Assembly (NCBI GenBank): GCA_977006965.1
Contig: OZ345354.1
Location: forward strand, 2,542,001 to 2,606,000
DNA length: 64,000 bases
Direction: 5' to 3'
Origin: Phymatolithon calcareum
Taxonomy: Eukaryota; Rhodophyta; Florideophyceae; Hapalidiales
Notes under the pieces: model-generated
Told to the model about the DNA's origin: nothing
Databases searched by the model: none
The model's input: only the letters and a program-made list of their open reading frames with translations
Translations under genes and position numbers: made by a program
Shown: positions 42,143 through 53,578 of the stretch, one piece after another
Numbering within the stretch: position 1 is the first letter of the stretch
Layout of the letters: each line of letters opens with the position of its first letter

Positions 42143-43549
42143 AAAGTATCAGTGCAAACTGTCCATGTATAGTTACAGAGGAAGTGGCCAAATGTGATTC
42201 CTCAAAGCTTAGAATATCGTCATTTCACGTCTCTATCGTTGCAATCCAGCATCTGTGATGACTCTTCTCAATAAGCAGCTAGTAGAATTCGATTCAGAAG
42301 TATAGAGACGTCTTCCACCATGGGATTGCGAACGTTCCAAATTTAGACAATTTCAGTAAAGCTTGTGTCGTAATGCTCTCTATGGAGCACTTTTTAATCT
42401 CATTTCCACAGGTTGCTCATGATTTTGCGCCTCCAGTGTACATATAACTCTTTAATGTGGATGTGCAATAAGTGGGAAAAGAATAGAAACAGTATAGCAT
42501 TACAGTAAAATGTGATGTCGACTTCGACCGTTTCGCAATGCGAAATGATCGAAAAAGGGCCTAGAATTTTCAGTGAAAATATAATTGTCGAAAAGCAATT
42601 CTACTGCGATTAACGTTGACTCTGTTTGTACTATAGTACGCGGAACAACTTGAGACACCAAGAAAAGCGTTCTCATGGGGGCCCGGTAGGAAAGCTATAT
42701 TCCCGTCTAGCTGAGATACTACATTGTAGAGAAGCTGGACTAAAAAATAAGCTCGCAAATGTTCATGAAAGACCTACCCTACTACAAAGAGCATATCCCT
42801 AACGATGCAGAGGGACCTCGACACACATCGGGCAAGGCAGTCTTCTTTAGTAGAAAGGGGACTGATGGGCAAGCAAGGCCGTATTTTTTAGCGAGACTGG
42901 AGCGGACGGCCGACCAAGGCAGCTTTTTTTGGGGCCACGCGGGAAGGTGGACAAGCTCAGGCGGACAGGCGGGCGGAAAAGAGAAAAAAGGCGGACAAGC
43001 GCAGGCGTGGAGTCAGGCGCGCAGACAGGAGTGGGCATGCAGACAGTCGGGAACGATTGCAATCGAGCGGGGACGGGTAGGTGTTCAGGGAGGACATGGT
43101 TTCGCTGGCTATCCACGTGCTTTATGATTTTTGAGCGGCCGGCGCAAGCCCACAGGCCTCGTTTCTCCACATGTCAAACTCAAAGTAGGGCCTCAGTCGG
43201 GACCAGTGTTGGCCATAAGGCCCACGGTGTACGCACAGCACTGAAATTTTGGCTGATGGTTCAGTTTGCTTTTCCACGTCGCAATATATCCTACAAAATG
43301 TGAAAATAGCCAGTTTATGCACGTTCAATGGCCATAATTCATTTGAACTACTAAAAGCTGGCATTTTCTTTGGCAAAAATTTGTTCACCATAACATTATA
43401 TTATAATGAGATTGAATTTTATGTAATATTTCTCCAATTTTTGCACAGTATCCTGGCTAAAGTTGCACTTTGAAGAACTTTCGATTTTCGTCTTCGAGTT
43501 TCACCAAGTAGTTTAATAGTAGCTGTAAGTAGTTCAGAAGCAGAATTAA
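42143..43549. other. No gene recognised
   Basis: AT-rich on the left. A low-complexity block of GGCGGACA-like units occurs at about 42925-43035, inside an open frame of 122 codons (42759-43127) that I regard as spurious because of its composition. Confidence 0.5.
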
Positions 43550-43557
43550 GATGGAAG

Positions 43558-44187
43558 CAGGGGTCCCGGAGCGCTTTATTCCGCTTTTTCAATCCCAATC
43601 CGCTGGTCGGAACGGATTCTGAGTGAAGATTTAGACCGCAATTTGCTTGGTGGATTCAAATCGGAACGGGGCCAGGAAATTTTTTTGTTTCGAGCGACCG
43701 AAAATCAATGAAATTATTTCTCGGAACGATAGCGAGCAGAAAAATATTTGAAACTAAAGAACGAAACAGGGCCGGATTGGGAACCCTTGCTCAAGCAAAT
43801 TAATTAATAATTGTACAATCCGCTATCAATCCTAATTTTAATTACGATTGATAAAATAGAAATATAAGATATTTTCATTTAATGGTGTTCTGAGCCAATT
43901 TAGAAAAGTACATTTTTTGGTACTTTTTATGAACCTAGATAAGTACCGAACTGCAAATTCAAAATTTCGACCTCATATTAATATAATTGATAGGATTCGG
44001 ATTAATCTTGAGCGGATTTCGAACGAAGTTTTTCAGCCAGTGAACGGAGTGAAATTTTTTTTGGCTTTTCGGAATTATTCCGGATCGAATTTAGTCCGGA
44101 TTTTGACTGTACGGAACGGATAAGGAAACGGAATCTACACAAATTCCTTGATTCCGTTCGTTCGCAATCCGTTCATTGCGACCCCTG
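43558..44187. mobile_element. hAT-like non-autonomous element (630 bp)
   Basis: Ends CAGGGGTC and GACCCCTG, typical of hAT elements, with an 8-bp flanking direct repeat GATGGAAG / GATGGGAG (43550-43557, 44188-44195; one mismatch). It has no transposase. It abuts the left boundary of dispersed repeat R1 copy B, whose counterpart in copy A (near 14168) also contains GATGGGAG. Confidence 0.8.
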
Positions 44188-45960
44188 GATGGGAGCTTGC
44201 TCGTACATAATTCCATGGGGTAAACTTGTGGAAGAGATCAGGAAAAATGAGATAGAAGTCATCTGCTAAAGCGTAGAATCGAAAGCAGTGGATTTGTCTG
44301 CTGTATTTTCTTTCCAAAGACCGCCGAGATATGTTTTCGCGACATATTGTACAAAAGGCTAGAACGGCCACGAGATGGGCGATTTACTATTAACGAAGGA
44401 GACGGAAAAATGGTAGAAGAGGTGGAAATGGATATCATGAACGCGCAGGTAAATCTGTACCTGTGCGATGCGCAGCGGCAACTAGCGACAATGCCAATGA
44501 CGCCGCACCATAATTGGAAGAATGAAACCGGCGGCCTTCACCGCACCTCGGAAAAGCGTGTGACCCTACCTCTTGGTCAAGTGGAGGAGGCATAGAACAC
44601 TCTCCTATCACAAGTAGGTGCGATTAGTCTTGTTTCGTCAGATTGTGGCAACCGAATAATAGCTACGAAACAATCCAGCAAGAAAAGCAAAAAAGGGACA
44701 GATGCCTTCTGATCACCGGGACAGTTGCAAATTGATCCTTATCTTTCTTTCATTCCCTTTGTCCGTGATAATTTATATTGTCGTCAGGCAGGGGATTGAG
44801 CTGCGAGGAAATGCAATGATGTAGACAACTTGGTCAAAGGGATTGGTCCCCCTGATCTGGAAGAACGTGTGTGGAGGGACAATTGGGGCCATATGAAGTA
44901 TATCGAAGTATTGTAGTTTATTTTAAAGGTGACTAGCTACCCAACTGGAGACTAATGGCACCTTGATTAATACTCTTATTACTTTGCTCCCCGCCCTACT
45001 CCTTTTTGTCTGATTGAGGATGATACTAATCGCCCGCGCGACTTTCCTTTCTTCTTCGCTTTTCGATATTGGCTTGAGCAGCACTTGCTTCATCGTTGAC
45101 ATACGCCTTTTACCGGGCTACTAAGCTCAGCCTCTAGAAGTGACGGATTCCGCAGATATCTTCCCATGAACCATTGCGAGCATAGATTCCTCTGCAGGCT
45201 TCGTTTCGGGTGAGGAACCCAGAAGGTCTTTGTCGTTCATAAGGCATGGATTCTTTTCGAGTATCTTTCTTCGTCTTTTTCCCATTCTTCCCAGAGGGCC
45301 TTCTTGGACGATGTTGCTTCAATCATCTGATCAATCTGCCACTCCTTCATCACTTGCTGCTCGCTCTTGCATTTTGTGCCATCTCACTGGCATCTGAAAA
45401 TGCAGTGTATATCTCTTGTTGTCGAAGAAGACAGTGGGTTGCAATCAGAGCTCGGTCAGTGGCGAAACAAGAAGACTAAGAAAGACGCAGACAGAACAGG
45501 ACGTAGCGGAGATCCTATAGAGTGACCACGTCGGGTGGCCGCCCGCAAGTGTCAGCTCGTAATAACGGGCAGACCCGACAGTCGGAATAATCACAGGATG
45601 GGAGGCACCAAGAGATGGCCAAGTTGGGTCACTGACTTGCACGTGTGTATCGCGGTAGCCGATATACCAGAAATTGATAGACCTGACCTCACAGGAGGGA
45701 AGGCCCAAGAGAACGCCAAGTTGGGTCACTGACTCGCTCGTGCGTATCGAGGTAGCAGTTAGACGTAACAGTGATATGATAGTGTCGGTATTCGTCGGGT
45801 GTGATATGCATCCTCCAGCCAGAGGTTGGAGAATCCGATAGCTGACAAAGAATGCTCAATCTCCGCGTGTACATTTACGGCCATTCCCAAAGAGCGGGCA
45901 CTTCAGTTCTCTCATGACAGTTGTAGCTTGGGTTCTGATTCTCATTACCATAACGTCCTT
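44188..45960. repeat. Dispersed repeat R1, copy B
   Basis: Collinear with the two blocks of copy A at 14160-14720 and 16091-16960. Copy B lacks the 1.37-kb insertion but has extra DNA at about 45400-45840, which includes a 97-bp tandem duplication. The minus strand has a broken frame related to the 111-codon frame of copy A. Confidence 0.7.
45590..45785 (+). repeat. 97-bp direct tandem duplication
   Basis: Two diverged units share CCAAGTTGGGTCACTGACT and the following GTGNGTATCGNGGTAG phrase, spaced 97 bp apart. Confidence 0.65.
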
Positions 45961-46660
45961 GTAAACAGTTCAAAGCCACTTCGAGGTACCTCGAACATTC
46001 CTAGTGCCATCGTAAATCGAAAGTCTAATATTGTATTTGCATATGATATCAAATGTCCCAGGAGTTCCCCTATGATAGGAGCAGAACCGGAGGGATTTTT
46101 CCTCGTTCCAATCCAAACCGGCTGTAATTGAATCGCATTTGGGCAGATCATTTCACACGAATTTCCAACGTGGATTGGAACGGATGTTTTCTTTCCAATA
46201 TCTGGGAGATGCGGGAAAGTCTGTAAAAGTGAGTAATGTTATGATTTTTCGAAAAACCTGGAAAAAATTGAATTTACTTTCGCAGTCCTGCAACACCAAG
46301 GTTCGCTCAGACATCTATAGATGTCTGCTTCTGCAAAAATCGGTGCGTCTTCCTCGTCAATGCTATATTGCTGTTCAGGAGCCTTCAACGTCACGTAGAA
46401 AACTTTGGCAGCCGTACTCATTCACGGCCAATGAAACTGCCACTTGTTCTTGCTCGCGACAGAAACGACATCAGGTTTGACGGTGAAGGGTAGAGTGATT
46501 GTGTGTAATGACTTGATAACATCGTGCTTCGATTTGCGCAGCTTTCTGAACCAATTTTTGAACGACTGCAGGGGCAGCGATAGTGGACACGAGTGGTGAT
46601 TTTCGTGGAACATTGTGAACGTATTAAACGTTCACAGTCTTGTGCTTCCCAAATAAATAA
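45961..46660. other. No gene recognised
   Basis: Short frames only; no domain or complete repeat seen. Confidence 0.45.
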
Positions 46661-46662
46661 TA

Positions 46663-47537
46663 CAGGGGGGGTCGCTATATAGTGCCGGGTTATATAGTGC
46701 CACCCTCTACTTAGTGCCACCCATTTTGGGCTGGCACGATTATCATATCAAAGACACAGGCTGTGGCTGCTTACAGGACATTCCTGGCTGCCATTCTCTT
46801 CTTCGTCTCCTCAGCTCACCATCTTCACGCCGCCGACAGTGATGGGGCACCCAGGGCAGAAGAGAACGCGGCTGACGCTTCAACAAAAGCTTGAAGCACT
46901 TCGCATGCTGAACACAGGCGCTACCGACTCAGCAATTAGCCACAAGTTCAAGGTTTCTCGTCGATTTGTCACGAAGCTCAAAAATGATGGTCATCAACTC
47001 ATCCTTGCTGCTGAGGAAAATGACGCTTCATTCAAAGGCAAAACAGCGCGACCACTTTTTGTACCCCGAGATTGACGAGAAGGTGATGCGATTCGTCGAG
47101 CTGGCGCGTCGTGGAAAACTCCCGGTCACCCAAGGCGTCATCAAGACACGCGCGTTAATGACTCGTGATGCTATTTTGAAACGCTATGACATCAGCGTCG
47201 AAAGCCGTCAACGTATCGAACGTTTCACAGCTTCGAAGGGGTGGTGTGTGAGCTTTGTGAGCGGCACGGTATCAATTCCATCGCATTGCATGGTGCGGCT
47301 GGAGGTGCTGATGTAGAGGCTGCTGCTACTTGTCTCAGAGATGTTCAACAAGCGTTCTGAAGATAAAACACGCCAGCAAAATCGTTCTCCCCGTTCTCCG
47401 TACAACTTCGCTGGGGGTCACGGCAAACACGCTTACAGTAGTGCGAAACGGTCCCTCAAATTTCATGTAGTACGGAACCTAAATAGTGCGCATTTTTTAG
47501 TCTGGTTCTATGTGGCACTATATAGCGACCCCCCCTG
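46663..47537 (+). mobile_element. pogo-type element with CENP-B-like gene remnant
   Basis: Perfect inverted ends CAGGGGGGGTCGCTATATAG (at least 24 bp) are flanked by TA on both sides (46661-46662, 47538-47539). It is 875 bp and encodes only the DNA-binding part of a pogo/Tigger-type transposase. The left subterminal region repeats the AGTGCCACC phrase. Confidence 0.9.
46839..47316 (+). pseudogene. pogo/CENP-B-type DNA-binding domain remnant
   Basis: The first frame (46839-47075) encodes an N-terminal CENP-B/Psq-type helix-turn-helix: RTRLTLQQKLEALRML, then SHKFKVSRRFVTKLK. After a frame change near 47040 the second frame continues with the second CENP-B helix-turn-helix: EKVMRFVELARRGKLPVTQG, then ALMTRDAILKRY and WCVSFVSG. 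The DDE domain is absent, so the element is an internally deleted, frame-broken derivative. Confidence 0.8.
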
Positions 47538-47539
47538 TA

Positions 47540-48876
47540 TTGTAATATTCAAATCATTGCTAATAATGTTTCCATGTTACGTACTCCAAACTGCAACATG
47601 CAGAAAAACATGGATTTCATGTTCTGCGTTTTGCAGCATGCGCTTCTAAAATTCATCGGCGAAGTCTTACCCTTCTTGCCAGTCAATACGCAATACGGGC
47701 CCTGAGCAAATGCGTATTCCCCTATAGTTTAAGACAGCGCAAAAATATTAACTGATGGAGGTTGAAAGGCATGAATATAGCCTCCGACAGAACTTAAGAT
47801 TCGACCATTTTGGCCATGTTTTGCAAAAAGCAGTCTTAAAACGTAAAAGGAAGCATTTAATGTTTTAAATATTTTTTAAGCCAATCTGCATCATAAACTT
47901 GAGATTTTTCAGAGAGTGCTATAATATTTTGAAAATTCGGAACCAATAACGACTACGGAGCCATTAAGAAGAGGCAAAACACGAAAATCTACGCGAAACA
48001 TGGAAAAAGTGCAAAATGGAGATTCGCACGTTTAGTTACATACGCGTTTTTCTGTTACCCAATGAATTGCATACTCACTCACCAGCTGGTTTCATATAAA
48101 CGTGATACTATGCTGCATTCGATCCGTATCAAACGCTCTACGCACATCTGCGTGCCTGGCACGAAACAGTCAATCGTCTATTTAAACATATGCTCTTCTG
48201 GCGAATCGATTTCGTCACGAAAAATCAAGCCATTCGTTTTGCTTGCATGCCATCTCTAATATTGTACAGCTTACTTTGGTCAGTGAACCTCTCTTTTCTG
48301 TCCCTTTCTAGTCTACAGAAGCAGTAAAGACACCATGGTACCCACTGAGAACTTAATTCTCAGTCCAGAAGTGTGGTCCGATACCTTTGCCCAGGCTAGA
48401 AGTAATTTTACAGCAACCTGTGTTCGATATTGTTTTCATATATCGTCAAAATTTCTTGACGATTCAAGATTCGAGAATGAAAAAATGCTCAGAAAACCTG
48501 CTTTCCTGCATCACCCTGGAATCAAACCTAAAATATAAGCAGAGATTTCAGAACAAGTCTGGAATTAGATGTCCATAAATCAAGCATTTTCGCCTAAAAT
48601 GGAACTGTTTTCGAACAGAACTCCCGGTTTCTCCAGAATTTTTCACTGTTTGAGGAAGATATGCTCTTTTTAGTGATGATACGCCCTGTCGTGCACTGCG
48701 TAATCAAATAGAGTTTCTGGACTGGATTTGAGACTCTGCGCACATAAGGTTGGATAAAATGTCGATCAAAAATACCCGCTTTTAATGTAGGGGATGGAAT
48801 CTGGAATGAAAAAAGAGTTTGTGGAGATTGGACGGAAAAAATTCCGTTCGCGGTAGCGGTACTACCCCTACCTACA
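47540..48876. other. No gene recognised
   Basis: AT-rich DNA with small frames only (for example 48062-48259 and 48335-48578), none supported by a domain. Confidence 0.5.
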
Positions 48877-49006
48877 TGAACACCCCGAACGAACCGCGAG
48901 AGGGGTAGAGATTTCCCTCTTTGAAGAGCTCGGATTTCTGAGCTTCGCCATAAAAATGAGGCCCTCAGTACGCTTTATTCGGGGAGGGGCCCGATCGGTG
49001 TGTTCA
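48877..49006. mobile_element. TGAACACCCC-ended TIR element, copy 2
   Basis: 130 bp with ends TGAACACCCCGAACG and (inverted) TGAACACACCGATCG. A shortened relative of 28328-28636; shared interior words include GAGAGGGGT and GAGGCCCT. Confidence 0.6.
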
Positions 49007-49055
49007 TATCATTGATACTGTACCAACAGGGGAAAGTTATACGGGGGGAGGTAAG

Positions 49056-49262
49056 GGCCGATGAACGAATAGTTCCCAACCGGGAAAATGGGAAATTGAG
49101 AAAATGGGAACGTCAATATGTCCAATAGAATACGTGCACTTGTGGAATTTGAACCTGAAGGAAGCAGAAGAAGTAAAATTTCACAAATGCAGGTATTCTA
49201 TTGGACGTACTCGCGTTCCCAAGTTCTCATTTTCCCAGTTGGGAACTATTCGTTCATCGGCC
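49056..49262. mobile_element. Tourist-like MITE (207 bp)
   Basis: Long inverted repeats cover most of the element: GGGCCGATGAACGAATAG inward to GTCCAATAGAATAC on both arms. It is flanked by TAA (49053-49055, 49263-49265). TAA duplications and GGC-starting ends fit PIF/Harbinger-derived Tourist MITEs. The ends are unrelated to the Harbinger element at 16972. Confidence 0.8.
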
Positions 49263-49265
49263 TAA

Positions 49266-49782
49266 GCCAGTTTTGGAAGTTTCAAAGATTATACTGAAAA
49301 CGTTGGTTGCGTTGTGCACGGTAAATTATGCGGGATTTCAAGTATCAAAAATATATCTGAAAAGCTGTTGTTGAAGCACTACGAGACGTGCCCGTCGCAC
49401 ATGATCTGCCAATAAGAACGGCGCTTGAGCAAGGTGCACTGCGACATGGACGTGCGTGTGCGTTAACGGTTGCTTGCATTGCGCCGGGATCGATGCATGC
49501 GCAGGTGAAAGGTGCGATAGCTTGGGCTCGAATGCATCGTTTGTGCACACCGCACTACACACTGCCCATCAACGTTAATTCTGATAATTTTCAGCCAAAG
49601 GCGAATGGCGCAACGTGAGCCGTCACAACATTGGGACTACCAATGTTTACAACTTCCTGACCGCTTTCTCACATATTTTTATGATACATTTTTGCATTGC
49701 CGTTTACGCTTCATAAAGCGCTTGAGAAAAACGGTATGACAACCGACTTGCTTTCCTCCCACTCTATATCTTTCCCCTGGTG
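49266..49782. other. No gene recognised
   Basis: Overlapping short frames around 49338-49618; no domain. Confidence 0.45.
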
Positions 49783-50731
49783 TACAGTCAACCCTCGATA
49801 ACTGGATAGCTCCTGTCGGGGGGTCAGAAATCCAGATATCGAGAATATTCTAGAAGTGAATTTATATCATATCGCAGAAACTACACGTGTACCTCAGTTT
49901 CTACAGACTCAGATTCTATAAAAGAAATCGCTCGGAACTGCAGCATCACTGGAAGATCTGGGTGACACCGATGTATCAGTGGATACCTGCGTAAATGTTG
50001 CGCCTGCTCTGAACCAACTGCGGCAAAAGCTTGCAGCGGGTAAGGTTGGAGAATCTGACGAGCGGTCAGTTGGTATCGCACTTTGGACACACTCACAGAA
50101 GTCCCAAAACCGCGGTCAGAGTTGGGAATATAGACACCGTTGACAGCAACAGGCTTTACGCAGTGCATGTAGGGGAGATAGTCCCACCGCATGGTACAAA
50201 GATAAGCCGGAAAGGCCTGGAGCGCTTTTCGCAGATGGCGACAGACCGACCGGAAAAGTCACGAACGTAGATGGAGGCTCCGCCGATAACAGCGATACAG
50301 CGGGGGTTGCGTGGGCCAAGTGCGGCGGGAGGTAACTGATATTGACAAGCTGAATGCGGCGATTGATACTGATATACTTCCTGACGCTGAAAACCCGGGT
50401 GGCAGAGAATATGCTGGCGAAGAAATTGTAGAAATCCCCACAGTTGTAGTTGCGTATGGGACGGCACTGACGAGATTGGGTTTGTCATGACTTCAGACGG
50501 CTGCAGGGGCGCACGTGCAGTTGTAAAGAGCTGGGTCGCTGATGTCTTCGCAGAAATCCCCATACGTAGATTATGTGGTAGTTAAGATCATGTTCGACGG
50601 CACTGTCGGGATTGGGATTGCTGCCGATATGGATGACTGCGTGCTGGCGCAGTGCCAACAGTCCCTGTAGACGTGGTTGGTAATAAGATGCTCACACACT
50701 CGAGAACTATTACAGATGTCGGGCCGCCATA

Positions 50732-52314
50732 CTCTCCCCGAAATTAATATAGCCCCACTTTGGCAAACCGTCAGGGGCACGCGCATAGCGGGAATCGCGT
50801 TAAAGGACCGGTGGTCCTTTAATCGTCTACTCATTGCTCTACGTACTAGCCCAAATATGGCTCGCTAGGTTTTTGTTAACTCGCAGTGTACGCCAAAATG
50901 TATGATAGCCCCATTTTTTCCCGCGCAACAATTTGGCCCCGGAAAACTTCATGCATCCGCCAAGCGGAAGTATATGGGATTCATGGCGTGCTCGGCGCCC
51001 TGTGGCCTTATTTATATCCATGGCGACGTACCCACGTACGCTGTTCGAGTCACTCAGCCCCCAACCATGAGTCGCGGACTGTCTCTGACGAAGGAGGAGG
51101 AGGCGGTGATCCGGGCGCTCGACTCCAAAGGCTTGAGCAAGAGGGCCATTGCGTTGCAAGTGAAACGGTCCCGAAAAGCCGTCTCGAACGTTTTGGAAAA
51201 GCTCCCTGGCCAATCTCGACGGAAAAAGGCCGGGAGGCCCCGAAAGCTGTCTGATCAGGATACTCGGGCAGTCATTCGGAAGGCTTGTGCTTCAAGAATG
51301 ACGGCTCGGCAGCTCCGAGACATGTACGATTTACCCGTCGGAGTGCGTCGCGTGTAACAAATACTTAAAGATACTAAGTACTTAGAGTTTAGGCGCATGA
51401 AACGGGCTCCAAGCCTTACCCCTTGGCGCAAGGATCAGCGTGACAAGTGGGCCCGCCTTCGTCTTCGCCTTCCCCGCTCGCAGTGGACCAGGACAATCTT
51501 TTCTGATGAGAAGCGATTCTCTTTGGATGGTCCAGACGGTTTTGGGTACTATTGGGCCGACAAAAGGGTCCCTGAAGAATACTTTTCCCGTCGGCAACAA
51601 GGCGAGGGAGGGGTTATGGTCTGGGGTTGTTTTTCGTGGCGCGGAAAGCCCGAATTGGTAGTCGTACCGAACACAATGAATGCGCAAAGGTACGTGCAGC
51701 CGCTTCAGAATCATCTGGAACCGTTTGCGGAATTGCGCTACAGTGGGGACTGGAGTTTCCAGCAGGATAACGCGCCGGCGCACACAGCGAGGTACACAGA
51801 TGAGTACTTCTTTGAAGCAGGGATCAGCCTTATGGATTGGCCATCGCATAGTCCCGATCTGAACCCAATAGAGAACCTGTGGGGCATCCTTGCGCGTGAT
51901 GTTTACAAGGATTGTCGTCAGTTTGAGTACGAGGACGACCTCATCGAAGCGATTCAAGCATCCTGGGATCTTATTGGACTGGAAACGCTGCAGAAGTTGA
52001 TTGGATCGATGCCGAACCGGTGCATGAAGGTTATCGAGAAGCGCGGTGGGTCTACTGGCTACTGAGCGTTGTTTTTTGGTGCGATAGGCTGAGAAAGATA
52101 AAGGTGGCTCTAACTTACTGCGGACGTAAAAAATGTGCTATTCAAGCAAACTTGATTTCCTGTTTGACTCCATGGGGGTTCACTAAATTAGGTTAGTCAT
52201 TGCGTTGAAAAAGAAGGTTATACATACAGTGCGACAAAAATAGTGGCGCCAGGAGTAACCATGGCTACAAGAGAGAACTCATGCCAAGGTGGGCTATATT
52301 AATTTCGGGGAGTG
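50732..52314 (+). mobile_element. Tc1-type transposon, nearly intact
   Basis: Inverted ends C(T/A)CTCCCCGAAATTAATA are flanked by TA (50730-50731, 52315-52316). It is 1583 bp and carries one transposase gene with a single premature stop. It inserted into an older TA-flanked element. Confidence 0.9.
51067..52065 (+). pseudogene. Tc1 transposase with one in-frame stop
   Basis: 332 codons in one frame, interrupted only by TAA at 51355-51357. N-terminal part: paired-like helix-turn-helix domains (LTKEEEAVIRALDSKG, then KRSRKAVSNVL and GRPRKLS). C-terminal part: DDE catalytic domain with IFSDEKRFSLDG (first Asp), QQDNAPAHTA (second Asp) and SPDLNPIENLWG (Glu); there are 34 residues between the last two, the DD34E signature of Tc1. 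No frameshift. Length fits the family (about 340). The stop falls between the DNA-binding and catalytic halves; a CAA-to-TAA change is the simplest explanation. A 223-residue catalytic fragment could start at the Met at 51397. Confidence 0.9.
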
Positions 52315-53315
52315 TAGAGATGGAGGGCTTAGAAAGCACAGTCCGCGGATGGATGATCTGCGCTCACTTCATTTCTCGATATGATGGCATTCAGCCTTGT
52401 GGACATAAGTGCAGACGCGTAGAATATGCTCCGTGCCACTTACTCAAAAAATTTATAAAATTTAATGTAGGCGCCGTGCCTCCGCCGTCAGGATATTCTA
52501 CTAAGTGAGTATTCTGAATATCTTAAAATTTCGATAAATTTTGGGGTTAACGGTATTCGTGGACGCACGCAATATTCTGAAAACTGAGGATATACGCTTA
52601 AAGAGGATCCAGTTATCGAGGGTTGACTGCACCAAAATCTGCGTGGAACTCTAAATTACTGTAGCTTGTGATTGGATACGTTCGGGCACGGCGATTTCAT
52701 GTTTTACGTTTTACAAAAATTTATGATAAGAGGTGCACATAAAGCCAGATCATCCTTGTAATGTTTTACGTTTTATGAAAATTTATAATAGAAGGTGCAC
52801 CTGATGATTAGTAAACATGACAGGGATGTGTCAACCCTTTTCGGCCCAATTTCGGAAGGGGAAGTCCTGAATTTGAATAAAAAAGAGGGTCGCTCAAAAG
52901 GGCATTTCGGGGCCCGAAATCATCTAACAAAATGGACCCAAAGGGGTTTTCCTCGCATGGAGGGCCAAGGAAAAGAGGGCCGTCCCCTTCGGGCCCTCCA
53001 TTCAGTCAATAATCCCAAATCCTACACCATGAGAGAGGGACCTTCTGGAGAATTCGATTTTTGCGTGCATTGTAGCAGTCTGGAAAAGTCCTCAGTTGCA
53101 GTCCAAATTATTTTGACTGGTAATGAGGACGCGGCATACGTCTGGGTGGCTGCTGTGTGATCTATGGGACAGTTTTTTCATAACAATTTCTAGTTTTCGG
53201 ACGTGGAATTGCTTTTCAACCAAACTTTTCGTGATGTTTCAAGTTTTTGCTCAAAAGCGTGTGAAAACATCTTGAGCGAAAGCTTGCAAATCAACGCCGC
53301 ACGTGAAATCAGCCA

Positions 53316-53352
53316 CTGCAACCAGGGGAATGTTATACTCCCCTGCTGCAAC
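53316..53352. mobile_element. 23-bp palindromic insertion with 7-bp target duplication
   Basis: 53323-53345 reads CAGGGGAATG...CTCCCCTG, an imperfect palindrome. The direct repeat CTGCAAC flanks it on both sides (53316-53322, 53346-53352). Copy A of the segmental duplication has the empty site (single CTGCAAT near 23354-23360), so this is a true insertion of 23 bp plus 7. The tip matches the 575-bp element at 2492. Confidence 0.9.
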
Positions 53353-53578
53353 CTACACCTCGTCCTCATAACCAGTCCACGAAATAATGACTGGTAATGA
53401 GGACTTTTTTGACTGGGTCTATGCCGCGATTTTGATGGATTCTCAAGAAGGCCCCTCTGTGAGCTCGTAATTCATACTGTAACGTATTCTCAGCGACTGG
53501 ATTTCGTACCGTGCATACGGCGTGTAACGAGGGCGAAGCGCTCGTCTGCGATTACTTGCTATCGACACCCTAAGAACT

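Larger units (their letters stand above)
49785..52629 (+). mobile_element. TA-flanked pogo/jerky-type element carrying a nested Tc1
   Basis: The ends CAGTCAACCCTCGATAACTG and its complement bound 2.85 kb. The left flank is TA; the right flank is CA (one substitution). Removing the nested Tc1 (50732-52314) leaves about 1.26 kb without a recognisable transposase. The ends are related to those of the MITEs at 15560 and 22344. Confidence 0.8.

Noticed and set aside
42759-43127. 122-codon frame rich in Gly, Gln and Arg
   Set aside because: Derived from a low-complexity GGCGGACA-like tract; no domain or paralog.
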